From NCBI RefSeq assembly GCF_023336905.1, contig NZ_JAMBLS010000004.1:124001-188000 (forward strand): a stretch of DNA of 64,000 nucleotides, given 5' to 3'. A model generated the notes under the pieces. It made no database searches. It had not been told where the DNA came from and saw only the letters and a program-made list of their open reading frames with translations. Source of the stretch: Bacteroides sp. ET71. GTDB taxonomy: Bacteria > Bacteroidota > Bacteroidia > Bacteroidales > Bacteroidaceae. Both the position numbers and the translations under genes were made by a program. Every line of letters starts with the position of its first letter. Position 1 is the stretch's first letter. This document shows positions 27,501 through 35,678 of the stretch, piece by piece.

Positions 27501-27551
27501 AAGAAGCGTGATGCCGGCAAAGGCATCGAACCGGCTCCCGCAGCCAAATAA
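24537..27551 (+). CDS. secDF: Protein translocase subunit SecDF (fused)
   Basis: 1004 residues. The SecD half (about 1-640) begins with a membrane helix and the LGLDLKGGMNVILEV block, then a periplasmic P1 domain, EGDVISTASDDYDQYGKP, FTPDQTKDLANVLRSGKMPAP and membrane helices with AGMVLAIGMAVDANVLIYERTKEE. The SecF half (about 660-1004) has IDFTGGRNYQVRF and AIGYSINDKVVIFDRVRE. The fused form uses the proton gradient to pull proteins through SecYEG and is usual in Bacteroidetes. An insert of low-complexity, Ala/Lys-rich sequence (about 255-300) is seen in the periplasmic part. A strong terminator follows. Confidence 0.96.
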   Translation: MQNKGFVRVFAVLLTLVCLFYLSFSFVTRHYTNKAKEYAKGDAQLEQDYLDSLANEKVYFGNWTLKDCREMEISLGLDLKGGMNVILEVSVPDVIRLLADNKPDEAFNQALGNAAQQAKTSQEDVITLFIREYHRLAPEANLAQLFATQQLKDKVNQQSTDKEVERVLREEVKAAIDNSYNVLRTRIDRFGVVQPNIQSLSDNLGRIMVELPGIKEPERVRKLLQGSANLEFWETYNARDIVPYLQTADSKLHTMLSLQENAEKAQQDSTAAPAVKEEKTISTADSLAAALKGETTNAAADLEAYKKQNPLLAILQLNPSAQSPIVGFANYKDTAEINRYLAMSEVKAGFPKDLRLKWGVAASDYDPKKQTFELYAIRSTQRDGRAPLEGDVISTASDDYDQYGKPCVNMTMNNDGARRWAQLTKQNIGRSIAIVLDGYVYSAPTVQNEITGGSSVITGSFTPDQTKDLANVLRSGKMPAPAHIVQEDIVGPSLGAASIQAGFISCVVAFILLMVYTCSMYGFIPGMVVNAALLLNVFFTFGILTSFQAALTMSGIAGMVLAIGMAVDANVLIYERTKEELRNGKTVKMALQDGYKNAFSAIFDSNFTSIITGVILFYFGTGPIRGFATTQIIGIAISFFTAVYLTRLVYDYFMKKDKWQHLTFETKLSRGVLQDTHFDFMGRNKTWAVGTIVFVVLWAGFLGIRGLSQSIDFTGGRNYQVRFDKPTEPEQVRELMEGNMGDANVSVIAIGTDGRTMRISTNYRIAEEGSNVDTEIEAKLYELLKPLLTEGTTLEQFVDRDNQEGGTIISSQKVGPSIADDTTVAAFWAVFFALIAIGLYILFRFRNIAFSIGSIAALAFDTVGILGIYSMFWGVLPFSMEIDQTFVGAILTAIGYSINDKVVIFDRVREFLHLYPKRNSYQLFNDSLNSTLTRTLFTGSSTLIVLVVIFFLGGESIRSFSFAMILGVVIGTFSSLFIGSPIAYALMHKKRDAGKGIEPAPAAK

Positions 27552-27573
27552 AAGACACAATCATATCGTCTGA

Positions 27574-27607
27574 AAAAGGGGCGCTTCCTTCGGGATGCGC
27601 CCCTTTT
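27574..27607 (+). terminator. Rho-independent terminator after secDF
   Basis: AAAAGGGGCGC (27574-27584) pairs with GCGCCCCTTTT (27597-27607) around a TTCG-containing loop, 22 bases after the secDF stop codon. The A and T runs make it usable in both directions. Confidence 0.85.
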
Positions 27608-27864
27608 GTCTTTCTCCGCTCCCGACGGGAAGTGACAGCCTGCACTTCCACTTTCAGAGGCTTAAAGGCACGTATCAAAAGTTGCCGCCCGCACCAGGGG
27701 AAGAAGCCGATATCCTCAGACCCGGTAACTGATGGCAACACGATGTCCTCCCACTGGCCGGCCACAGAATCCCAACAAACCGTGCGATAAAGCGCCGAAT
27801 CCCAACTGTATTCCGCCGTCTTCGCCACCACCTCAAGGACAGGTTCTTTTCTCTTACGAAATCT
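27608..27864 (-). pseudogene. Possible remnant of a protein-coding gene
   Basis: On the minus strand a frame from 27864 down to the secDF terminator reads like a real protein (RKRKEPVLEVVAKTAEYSW, DSVAGQWEDIVLPSV, GFFPWCGRQLLIRAF) but lacks an ATG and continues as a meaningless frame through the terminator. The family was not recognised. It may be a gene fragment left by a deletion; a chance open frame is the alternative. Confidence 0.25.
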
Positions 27865-28044
27865 TTACAATTACCCCGAAAACAGCGCGAACATAGCCAA
27901 ATTTTGAAACAATCTCTTAACAAAACCGAAACAAGAGCCACACAAACATGTAACACGGGTGCCGTTATTTTGCGTTCGAAAAAACAAGTGCACAAGTTTC
28001 ATCATCAATCAACACGAACCTAAGACTAAAAAAAAGGTATTATT
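27865..28044. other. Leader region of the second SusC gene
   Basis: AT-rich sequence with no gene. TTATTTTG at about 27966-27973 is one base off the -7 consensus and no good -33 box is seen, so the promoter may need an activator. Confidence 0.35.
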
Positions 28045-31000
28045 ATGAAGAGTAGAACAAAAGAACACATTCTGTTGCCCGTGTTCCTGTTAGGCATGGC
28101 AGCCTTCGCCCTGCCAGGCTGGAGCCACAACGGCGAACCCGGCAAGGTAGACCCTGTCGTGGAAGAAGAGATATTGCCCGACGGCAGAAAAAACGTGAAA
28201 GGTTTCATCTGCGACGAGAACGGCGAGGCCATCATCGGCGCCAGTGTCGTGGAAAAAGGTAAGCGGCAAGGCGTCATCACGGACGTGGACGGGACTTTCA
28301 CGTTGCCGGTGACAGCCAATGCCAGCATCGTCATCAGTTACATAGGCTACCAGACGAAGGAAATCTCCGTAAAAGGCAAGTCGGCTTTCATGGCCATCCC
28401 CTTGCTGCCGGACACGAAGATGCTGGACGAAGTAGTGGTTGTCGGTTTTGGTAAGCAGAAGAAAGAGTCGCTGGTGGGCGCCGTGCAGTCGGTAAAGCCC
28501 GAAGACCTGAAAATGACCTCCAGCAGCCTGACCACCTCGTTTGCCGGAAACGTGCCGGGCATCATCGCCCGACAGACCAAAGGTGAACCGGGCTACGACG
28601 AGGCCGAGTTCTACATCCGTGGCGTGTCTACCTTCGGCTCGAGCACGGCACCGCTCATCATCCTGGACGGTGTGGAAATCAACGCCACGATGATGAACAA
28701 CATACCTCCCGAGTCTATCGCATCATTCTCTGTGCTGAAAGATGCCACGGCCACTTCGCTGTATGGTTCGCGCGGTGCCAACGGTGTCATCATCATCACG
28801 ACCAAGCAAGGAAAGATTTCCGAGAAGATGAGCGTGGACATACGCTTTGACAACACGTTCTCCATGCCTACCTTCATCCAGCAGATGGCCGACGGCCCGA
28901 CGTACATGGAGATGTATAACGAGGCCAAGTATAACGATGCCAAACAGAACGGTACGGAATATACCCCTTTCTACAGCCAGGACAAGATTGACAAGACCCG
29001 CGCCGGCGCCAATCCGTACCTGTTCCCGAACAACGACTGGTACCACCTGCTGTTCAAGGACTTTGCCGTCAACCAGAACCTCAACCTGACGGTGCAGGGC
29101 GGCAGCAAGAACGTGGACTACTTCCTGAACGCAGGCATCTTCCTGGAGAACGGTATCACCCGCTCGCCCAAGGAAGCCGTGATGGACGTGGGCATGTACA
29201 GCAAGAAATACCTGTTCCAAAGCAATGTCAACGCCCGACTGACGCCGACCACCAAAATCGGCCTGAACATGAACGCGCAGATTTCGCAATACCATGCCCC
29301 CTTTGCCGGCACCGACTCGGGCGACCTGCGCGGCGAGATGCAGGTGGAAGACTTCTTCTACCTGGTGATGCGCGGCAACCCCGTGCGTTTCCCGGCCACG
29401 CTGCCCGCACAACCGGGCGACAGCTTCGTGCGCTACGGTAACAACACGTCGTGGGACGTGGGCAACGTGGATGTCAACCCTTATGCCAAGATGAGCAGCG
29501 GATACACCGAACGCAGCTACGTGTACATGACCACGGCCTTCAACATCGAACAAGACCTGAAGTTCATCACCCCGGGACTGAAGATCAGCGGCCTGGCCTC
29601 GTTCTACAATTACAGCTACAGTTGGCTGAACCACTGGATACAGCCCTACTACTTCAAGGTGTCGGACGACTATACGGTAGATGCCGACGGCAACTACCAG
29701 TACACCACATCGACCATCGGCACGGCTGGCAACACGGCCATGAAGTCATCGTCCGGACAAGACCCCACCAACCGCGTGTGGTCGCTGCAGGGCAAGCTGG
29801 ATTATGCACGCACGTTCGGCCCGCACGACGTAGGCGCAACGTTCGTCTATCAGATGAAAGAAACGCGCAATGACAAAAACGGTGGCACGGAGAAGGAACT
29901 GCTGCCCTACCGTCAACAGGGGCTGGCCGGACGTTTGACCTACAACTACGACCTGCGCTACCTGGTGGAAGCCACCTTCGGCTACAACGGCTCGGAGAAC
30001 TTCATGGAAGGCCACCGCTTCGGCTTCTTCCCCGCCATCGCTGTGGGCTGGACTGTGTCGAACGAACGCTTCTTCGAACCGCTGAAGAAGGTGGTCAACA
30101 ACCTGAAGCTGCGCGCCACCTACGGTCTGGCCGGTAACGACGCCCTGGGGACACGCTTCCCTTACTTGACGGAAGTATCGCTGGGCAACTCGCTGAACTA
30201 CTGGTACGGCTCGGACTACGGCAAGGCCAGCGGACCGCTGATTAACGTCTACGGAAACCCCGACGCCACCTGGGAGAAATCGAAGAAGCTGAACGTAGGT
30301 TTGGACCTCTCGCTGCTCGAATCGCTGGACTTCAGCATCGACTACTTCCACGAAGACCGTTCGGGCATCTTCATGCAACGCCGCTCCATCCCCTCGACCG
30401 TGGGCTTTGCCAACAAACTGCCGTATGCCAACATCGGCAAGGTGAAAAACATGGGCGTGGACATGAGCCTGACCTACAACAAAGTGCTGAAAAAAGACGT
30501 CACACTGAGCCTGCACGGCAGCTTCACCTACGCACACAACGAGGTGGTGGACAAGGACGAACCGTCGAACGTAGAAGCGTACTATTCGGAAATCGGCCAT
30601 CCGGTGAACAGCCTGCGCGGATACATTGCCGAAGGCCTGTTCACGTCGCAGGAAGAAATTGACAACTCGCCCGTGCAGACGCTCTCCAATTATACCGTCG
30701 GCGACATCAAGTACAAAGACCTGAACGGCGACAACAAGATTGACGGCAACGACATCACGACCATCGGAAACCCCGAAATCCCGGAAATCGTCTACGGCTT
30801 CGGAGGCACGCTGAAGTGGAAGAAGTGGGACTTCTCCGTCATGTTCCAGGGCGCAGCCAAAGTCAGCCTGATGATGGAAGACCACCATCCCTTTGCCGAC
30901 GCCGCACACCAGGGCTACAACATCTCGCAAGCCATCGTGGACAACCACTGGTCTGAATCGAACAACGTGGCCAACGCCGCCTACCCGCGCCTGACCTCGA

Positions 31001-31239
31001 ACTTCCTGGAGAACAACATCCAGCCCAGCACCTTCTACCTGCGCAACGCAGCCTACCTGCGACTGAAGACGGCCGAAGTGGGCTACACCTTCACCCCCTG
31101 GCTGCGCGCCTACGTCGCCGGCACCAACCTGCTGACGTTCTCGCCCTTCGACGCCTGGGATCCCGAAATGGGCAGCGGCAACGGACTGAAATATCCGTTG
31201 CAGCGCACGGTGAAAATCGGCGTACAGTTCCACTACTAA
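28045..31239 (+). CDS. SusC/RagA-type TonB-dependent outer-membrane transporter (orphan pair)
   Basis: 1064 residues. A signal peptide (about 1-28) is followed by a short acidic spacer and the carboxypeptidase-regulatory-like domain (about 50-130; VKGFICDENGEAIIGASV), the TonB-box region DEVVVVGFGKQKKESLVGAV, the plug with APLIILDGVEI and LYGSRGANGVIIITTK, and a barrel ending in KIGVQFHY. No STN domain is present. It is followed by its SusD partner but by no glycosidase or regulator, so its substrate is not indicated; peptides or complex glycans are both possible for orphan pairs. Confidence 0.94.
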   Translation: MKSRTKEHILLPVFLLGMAAFALPGWSHNGEPGKVDPVVEEEILPDGRKNVKGFICDENGEAIIGASVVEKGKRQGVITDVDGTFTLPVTANASIVISYIGYQTKEISVKGKSAFMAIPLLPDTKMLDEVVVVGFGKQKKESLVGAVQSVKPEDLKMTSSSLTTSFAGNVPGIIARQTKGEPGYDEAEFYIRGVSTFGSSTAPLIILDGVEINATMMNNIPPESIASFSVLKDATATSLYGSRGANGVIIITTKQGKISEKMSVDIRFDNTFSMPTFIQQMADGPTYMEMYNEAKYNDAKQNGTEYTPFYSQDKIDKTRAGANPYLFPNNDWYHLLFKDFAVNQNLNLTVQGGSKNVDYFLNAGIFLENGITRSPKEAVMDVGMYSKKYLFQSNVNARLTPTTKIGLNMNAQISQYHAPFAGTDSGDLRGEMQVEDFFYLVMRGNPVRFPATLPAQPGDSFVRYGNNTSWDVGNVDVNPYAKMSSGYTERSYVYMTTAFNIEQDLKFITPGLKISGLASFYNYSYSWLNHWIQPYYFKVSDDYTVDADGNYQYTTSTIGTAGNTAMKSSSGQDPTNRVWSLQGKLDYARTFGPHDVGATFVYQMKETRNDKNGGTEKELLPYRQQGLAGRLTYNYDLRYLVEATFGYNGSENFMEGHRFGFFPAIAVGWTVSNERFFEPLKKVVNNLKLRATYGLAGNDALGTRFPYLTEVSLGNSLNYWYGSDYGKASGPLINVYGNPDATWEKSKKLNVGLDLSLLESLDFSIDYFHEDRSGIFMQRRSIPSTVGFANKLPYANIGKVKNMGVDMSLTYNKVLKKDVTLSLHGSFTYAHNEVVDKDEPSNVEAYYSEIGHPVNSLRGYIAEGLFTSQEEIDNSPVQTLSNYTVGDIKYKDLNGDNKIDGNDITTIGNPEIPEIVYGFGGTLKWKKWDFSVMFQGAAKVSLMMEDHHPFADAAHQGYNISQAIVDNHWSESNNVANAAYPRLTSNFLENNIQPSTFYLRNAAYLRLKTAEVGYTFTPWLRAYVAGTNLLTFSPFDAWDPEMGSGNGLKYPLQRTVKIGVQFHY

Positions 31240-31389
31240 GCCGATGCGCCCGGAACCATAGTGCGGAAGAAGCGCGGCCCTCGTCCGACGGAAGCAAGCC
31301 CCTACCGCACTCCCGGCCATCCGGCACCGGAACAGAAACGTAAACCAACCCAAAACAAGAAGAAACAAAAAACAACAAGAAGCAGATTT

Positions 31390-33288
31390 ATGAAAAGAAA
31401 CAAACTATACCAAACACTGGCCGTGGCAGCTACCTGCCTGACGCTGGGCTCCTGCGAATTTCTGGACGTGGTGCCCCAAAGCTCGGCCACGATAGACGAC
31501 ATCTACAAGACGCAGAACCAGGCCGAACAGATGGTGCTGACCTGCTACAAAGAAATACCCAACTACTTCCACCCCCAACAGTTCCCCGACTGGACGGCCG
31601 GCAACGACTTCGTCACAGGCTGGTACGGCTCCGTGCGCTACTTCCACTGGAAAAGCCTGGCCTACGGCAGCGAATCGGCCACGTCGACCTACTACTCGCT
31701 GTGGAGCAACAACGCCGCCTCCTACCCCACGGGCTACGTCAGCAAACTGGTCTGGGAAGGCATCCGCTACTGCTACAACGTGCTGAACAACATCGACCGC
31801 GTGCCCGACATCACGCCCGAAAACCTCAACTACTTCAAAGGCGAGGCACTCTTCCTCATCGGCTACTACCACCAGATTATGCTGGAGTATTACGGCCCCA
31901 TCGTGCTGGTGAAGAGTGAAATGTCTGTCAACAGCACCCCCGCCGAGATGAACGTCCCGCGCTCGACCTACGACGAATGTGTCGACTTCATAGCCGACAA
32001 ATACACCGAAGCCGCCCAACTGCTGCCCGCACGCTGGAACGACACCGGACACTACAACCGCGCCACTGCCGCCGCCGCGCTGGCCTTCAAGGCAAGACTG
32101 CTGCTCTACGCCGCATCGCCCCTGGTGAACGGAAACTCTGAGTTCTACGCCGACTTCAAGAACCCCGACGGCACGAACCTCATCAACCAAAGCTACGACC
32201 GCGAGAAATGGAAACGGGCCATGGACGCCGCCAAAGAAGCCATCGACTTCTGCGAACAGAACGGATACAAACTCTATGGAAACGCCACCACCGACCCCAA
32301 GGAAGGAAAAGACAACTACCACTACACCTTCACCGGACCTTCGGGCGAGTTTAACATGGACAACTGGAACGAAGTGCTCTTCGGTTATGGCAACCAAAGC
32401 GACCTGAGCTATAGCATCAAGAACATGGGGCCGCGCATCGGCATCAGCCAGTACTCCGGCGAAGGATTCCGAGGCTACCTCTTCCCCACCTTCGACTGCG
32501 TCAGCCGCTACTACACCAAGAACGGACTGCCCTGGAACGATGACCCTGAGACCAAAAACCTCAACCCCTACGAAATAGCACCGGGCGACAGCACCGTCCG
32601 CTTCCACCGCAACCGCGAACCGCGCTTCTACGCCTCCGTGGGCTTCGACCGCGGCGAATACGAGATACAGGGCGGGACGCGCATCCTGCACTGCCGCCGG
32701 GGCGAAGAACAGCAGAACGACGGCGACGTCAGCCACGAATACCAGACCGACAACGGCTACTACTGCCAGAAGTGGGTGTCCATCAAAGACTCGTATGACT
32801 GGAACAGCAAGACCTACACCAACAGCTCTTACGCATTTCCCTTCATCCGTCTGGCCGAAATGTACCTGAGCTACGCCGAAGCCGACTTCGAATACAACGG
32901 AAGCCTCAGCGCCCTCAGCCTGACCTACCTCAACAAAGTGCGCAACCGCAGCGGCCTGCCCAACTTCGAAGACTCATGGGCCCTGGCCGGAGGCATACCC
33001 ACCGGCGAAAAACTGCGCGAAGTGCTGCACGACGAGCGCAGCATCGAGTTCGCCATGGAAGGCCGCCGCTTCCACGACATCCGCCGCTGGAAGATTGCCG
33101 AGACCGAAATGATGCGCACGCAGAAAGCTTGGAACCTGGCCGGAACCACCGCCGAAGAGTTCTACCAACTGACAGACATGAAAGAGGGCGGCACGCGCAA
33201 CTTCGTTGCCCCCAAAAACTACTGGCTGGCCATCCCCCTGGACCAGATTCAGGTGAACCCCAACCTGGTGCAGAACCCGGGATATTAA
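31390..33288 (+). CDS. SusD/RagB family lipoprotein (orphan pair)
   Basis: 632 residues with a lipoprotein signal (LTLGSCEFLDVVPQ, Cys about 19). SusD blocks include QAEQMVLTCYKEIP, YFKGEALFLIGYYHQIMLEYYGPIVLV, RLAEMYLSYAEADFEYNGS, the DERSIEFAMEGRRFHDIRRWK block and the C-terminal AIPLDQIQVNPNLVQNPGY. It is longer than the usual 500-550 residues because of extended loops in the second half. The frame is open upstream to a GTG at 31261, but the ATG at 31390 starts the lipoprotein signal. It forms a complex with the SusC encoded about 150 bases upstream. Confidence 0.94.
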   Translation: MKRNKLYQTLAVAATCLTLGSCEFLDVVPQSSATIDDIYKTQNQAEQMVLTCYKEIPNYFHPQQFPDWTAGNDFVTGWYGSVRYFHWKSLAYGSESATSTYYSLWSNNAASYPTGYVSKLVWEGIRYCYNVLNNIDRVPDITPENLNYFKGEALFLIGYYHQIMLEYYGPIVLVKSEMSVNSTPAEMNVPRSTYDECVDFIADKYTEAAQLLPARWNDTGHYNRATAAAALAFKARLLLYAASPLVNGNSEFYADFKNPDGTNLINQSYDREKWKRAMDAAKEAIDFCEQNGYKLYGNATTDPKEGKDNYHYTFTGPSGEFNMDNWNEVLFGYGNQSDLSYSIKNMGPRIGISQYSGEGFRGYLFPTFDCVSRYYTKNGLPWNDDPETKNLNPYEIAPGDSTVRFHRNREPRFYASVGFDRGEYEIQGGTRILHCRRGEEQQNDGDVSHEYQTDNGYYCQKWVSIKDSYDWNSKTYTNSSYAFPFIRLAEMYLSYAEADFEYNGSLSALSLTYLNKVRNRSGLPNFEDSWALAGGIPTGEKLREVLHDERSIEFAMEGRRFHDIRRWKIAETEMMRTQKAWNLAGTTAEEFYQLTDMKEGGTRNFVAPKNYWLAIPLDQIQVNPNLVQNPGY

Positions 33289-33337
33289 TAACAAACGGGG
33301 GCATCGCAGCAGACAAAAGAACCGCTTCTATTATCCA

Positions 33338-33371
33338 AACGTCTCGGACATTGACTCCGAGACGTTTTTTT
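33338..33371 (+). terminator. Rho-independent terminator after the SusCD pair
   Basis: AACGTCTCGG (33338-33347) and CCGAGACGTT (33357-33366) form a 10-bp stem followed by a run of T. It closes the SusC/SusD unit and isolates it from the toxin-antitoxin genes. Confidence 0.88.
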
Positions 33372-33384
33372 GTGCGCGCATCAG

Positions 33385-33415
33385 TTGCATATTTCATTCG
33401 GAATCCTTAAATTTG
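33385..33415 (+). promoter_or_regulatory. Promoter of the toxin-antitoxin operon
   Basis: TTG at 33385-33387 and TAAATTTG at 33408-33415, 20 bases apart, match the Bacteroidales pattern. The antitoxin ATG at 33442 lies 27 bases downstream, which excludes an in-frame start at 33370. Confidence 0.65.
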
Positions 33416-33441
33416 TAGAGAACAACCAAAACATTGGCCTT

Positions 33442-33636
33442 ATGAGCAAGCACATGACCATAGAAGAAAAAGACGGCCGCGTACGCGTGGAAATGAGTGC
33501 CCGCAAATGGCGGGAGTACGAACGCCTCATGGCCACTTACCAACTGGCACGGAAAATTGCCCGCGCCAACCGTCAAGCAGACAAAGCACCCGTGCACACC
33601 TTAGAAGAAGCTGAAGAAATCATCAATAACTTGTGA
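33442..33636 (+). CDS. Putative type II antitoxin
   Basis: 64 residues, small and charged, with a predicted helical centre (MSARKWREYERLMATYQLARKI) and an acidic tail (LEEAEEIINNL). The family was not recognised with certainty, but size, charge pattern and the position 4 bases before a RelE/ParE-like toxin identify it as the antitoxin partner. Antitoxins of such pairs bind and block the toxin and repress their own promoter. Confidence 0.65.
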   Translation: MSKHMTIEEKDGRVRVEMSARKWREYERLMATYQLARKIARANRQADKAPVHTLEEAEEIINNL

Positions 33637-33640
33637 GAAG

Positions 33641-33970
33641 ATGATCAACAGCATCAGTTACACGGAAGAATTTCTGGCCGAGTTCAAGCGACTGAGCAAG
33701 AAATATCGTTCCCTGCGCGATGATTTCAAGGAGTTGCAAGCCTCCTTGTGCGAGAATCCCAACCAAGGAAACGCTTTGCCCCTGCACTTGAGAAAGGTAA
33801 GGCTGGGCATCGCATCCAAGGGGAAAGGAACTCGTGGCGGCGCACGGGTGATTATCCGCTACTCGGTGGTAGACGGCGTTTTGCGCTTCATCTACATCTA
33901 TGACAAATCCGAGATGGCCAACGTACGCACCGATTTTCTGAAAGACATTCTAAAGGATCTGGAGAACTGA
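33641..33970 (+). CDS. RelE/ParE-family toxin
   Basis: 109 residues with the compact RelE/ParE fold: YTEEFLAEFKRLSKKYRSLRDDFKELQASL at the start, a central LRKVRLGIASKGKGTRGGARVII strand and FIYIYDKSEMANV near the end. The arrangement KVRLxI..GKGxxxGARVI is usual in the RelE-like group that cuts mRNA on the ribosome. It follows the antitoxin by 4 bases. It lies between two SusC/SusD loci, where such modules may stabilise accessory DNA. Confidence 0.8.
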   Translation: MINSISYTEEFLAEFKRLSKKYRSLRDDFKELQASLCENPNQGNALPLHLRKVRLGIASKGKGTRGGARVIIRYSVVDGVLRFIYIYDKSEMANVRTDFLKDILKDLEN

Positions 33971-34060
33971 TAGGCGTCCATACCCCCGCTTCCCCTTTGC
34001 AAACAGGAGGATTCTTTTTGACCATCGACGCCGATACCCGAACATCTCCGGCGGAAAAAG

Positions 34061-34095
34061 AAAGAGGCACACCCCCGCGGGTGTGCCTCTTTTTC
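34061..34095. terminator. Bidirectional terminator between the toxin gene and the GH5 gene
   Basis: AAAGAGGCACACCC (34061-34074) and GGGTGTGCCTCTTT (34079-34092) form a 14-bp stem with a 4-base loop and A/T runs on both sides. It serves the plus-strand toxin operon and the minus-strand PUL 3 operon. Confidence 0.88.
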
Positions 34096-34132
34096 GTCAT
34101 AATAATCACTGAGGTTCCTATATATTGCGGTG

Positions 34133-35590
34133 TCAGAAAGGATATTGCCCGGCAGCAGCACCTTCCATGATTTGGTCATGGATGGTGGGCAGGATGATCT
34201 GCAAGGTGGTGCGGTCATACAAACGATGTCCCGAGACATCCCACAGGAAAGGCGCCAGACCATTGTTCTTGGCCTGTTTCGTCACGTAGCCTAAGTAATA
34301 GCCTTCCGATTCCTCGCATTCGGCCTGCAAATCGGGGTCAGGATGCGTGCGATAGACCAAACCGTATTCACCCAGAATAACGGGAATGCCGCGGTCTACG
34401 AAGTTCTCCTTCATCAGAGCGAACTGCGAGTCTACATAACCTTCCTGATAAGCAGCGTCCATCGGAGCATATTTCGGGTCATCCAGATAACGCTCACCCC
34501 AGAAATAGTTGCAAGTAGCCGGATCTTCGTCCAGCGCAAAATTCCAAGGATAGAAGTGCACTTCCAGCAACAGGCGTCCCGGTGTCGGGTCTTCTGGAAA
34601 TTCCATCCATCTGAGAGTTTTATCAATGTCAGTCGTGGGTCCTTGTACCACCAAGTTACGCCACAGGTTGTTGCCTCCCGTGGCCCGCACGGCATCCACA
34701 AAAGCCTGTTCGTAGCGTTTCAGGATGGCCATGTCATCCCGATTGTTCACCGGCGGCTCGTTCAGGCCGGCAAAGAGCAGCTTCCCGTCGTAGTCGCGGA
34801 AATTCGTGGCGATCTGCGACCAGATGGCATACAGTTTACTTTCCAAGGCTGCAATGTTGTCTTCCGTCTCCACGGCAGCGTTGATGTGGTCGTCCACCCA
34901 GCCGCCGTCCCAGTGAATGTTAAGGATAGCATACATGCCGGCATTCATGCAATAATCCACCACTTCCGTCACGCGGGCCATCCACGAAGGCTGGATGGTA
35001 ATCCCGTCCGCCTCCAGATACTGGTTCCACGAGCAAGGAATACGCACCGCATTGAAGCCCATCTCCTTCATATAGTCAATGATGGCCTGCGAAGTCAGTG
35101 GAGCGCCCCAGGCCGTTTCCCCGCCGGTCGACTCCAACGTATTGCCCAAGTTGATACCCGCATAGATGTTTCGCGCCACGGTCAGGGCATCTTCCTCCAT
35201 GCCTGCGGGATAAGTGTCCGCGCCCTCGGCCGTCTGCGTCACGGTGTATTGGCGTACATTGCCGCCCGCGTCAAAAGTCAATTGGGCGGTGCGGGTCTGC
35301 CCCGTCGTGTTCCGCAACACGGTCACGCGGATGGTCTGTCCCTCCGTGGCATTGCCCGACACGTTGGACAGCGTGCACCACGGCTGATTGCTGTTCAACG
35401 ACCAGCCCGTGTTCGAACTGAGCGTCACTAACTGATGCATTTCACTATAGCCGAAGGTGAATGCCGTCACCTCCTGCCCGTCACGGCTGAGCGAGAACTC
35501 AGCCCCTTCTACCTTGTCATCCGAGCATGACTGTACGCACAGGGCCAACGCCAAGAGGACGAATTTTATACAAGAGAAAAGTGTTTTCAT
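34133..35590 (-). CDS. BACON-GH5 endoglucanase lipoprotein (GH5_4-like)
   Basis: 485 residues: lipoprotein signal (ALCVQSCSDD, Cys22), a BACON beta-sandwich domain (about 35-122; SNTGWSLNSNQPWCTLSNVSG, TVTQTAEG) and a GH5 barrel (about 130-485). The motif INLGNTLE, then GGETAWGAPLTSQAIIDYMK, is typical of subfamily GH5_4. The catalytic acid/base is Glu278 in LNEPP and the nucleophile Glu408 in ILGEYG. GH5_4 enzymes are endo-acting on xyloglucan, mixed-linkage beta-glucan or cellulose, and the BACON domain usually distances the enzyme from the membrane. As the last gene of the PUL 3 operon it would make the first surface cut. Confidence 0.9.
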   Translation of the reverse strand: MKTLFSCIKFVLLALALCVQSCSDDKVEGAEFSLSRDGQEVTAFTFGYSEMHQLVTLSSNTGWSLNSNQPWCTLSNVSGNATEGQTIRVTVLRNTTGQTRTAQLTFDAGGNVRQYTVTQTAEGADTYPAGMEEDALTVARNIYAGINLGNTLESTGGETAWGAPLTSQAIIDYMKEMGFNAVRIPCSWNQYLEADGITIQPSWMARVTEVVDYCMNAGMYAILNIHWDGGWVDDHINAAVETEDNIAALESKLYAIWSQIATNFRDYDGKLLFAGLNEPPVNNRDDMAILKRYEQAFVDAVRATGGNNLWRNLVVQGPTTDIDKTLRWMEFPEDPTPGRLLLEVHFYPWNFALDEDPATCNYFWGERYLDDPKYAPMDAAYQEGYVDSQFALMKENFVDRGIPVILGEYGLVYRTHPDPDLQAECEESEGYYLGYVTKQAKNNGLAPFLWDVSGHRLYDRTTLQIILPTIHDQIMEGAAAGQYPF

Positions 35591-35678
35591 ATCTTTCCTG
35601 ATTAAGTGAGGTGTACCGCCCCGACAGCTAAACCGTCAGACGGCACACGCTCGTAATGTTAATGTTCTGAGTTATTCT

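Noticed and set aside
29746-31368. A 540-codon minus-strand frame in the second SusC gene
   Set aside because: Shadow of a well-supported SusC gene; the composition is Val/Arg/Ala-rich without motifs.
31405-32736. A 443-codon minus-strand frame in the second SusD gene
   Set aside because: Shadow of the SusD gene, with biased composition (Val, Ala, Gly) and no start context.
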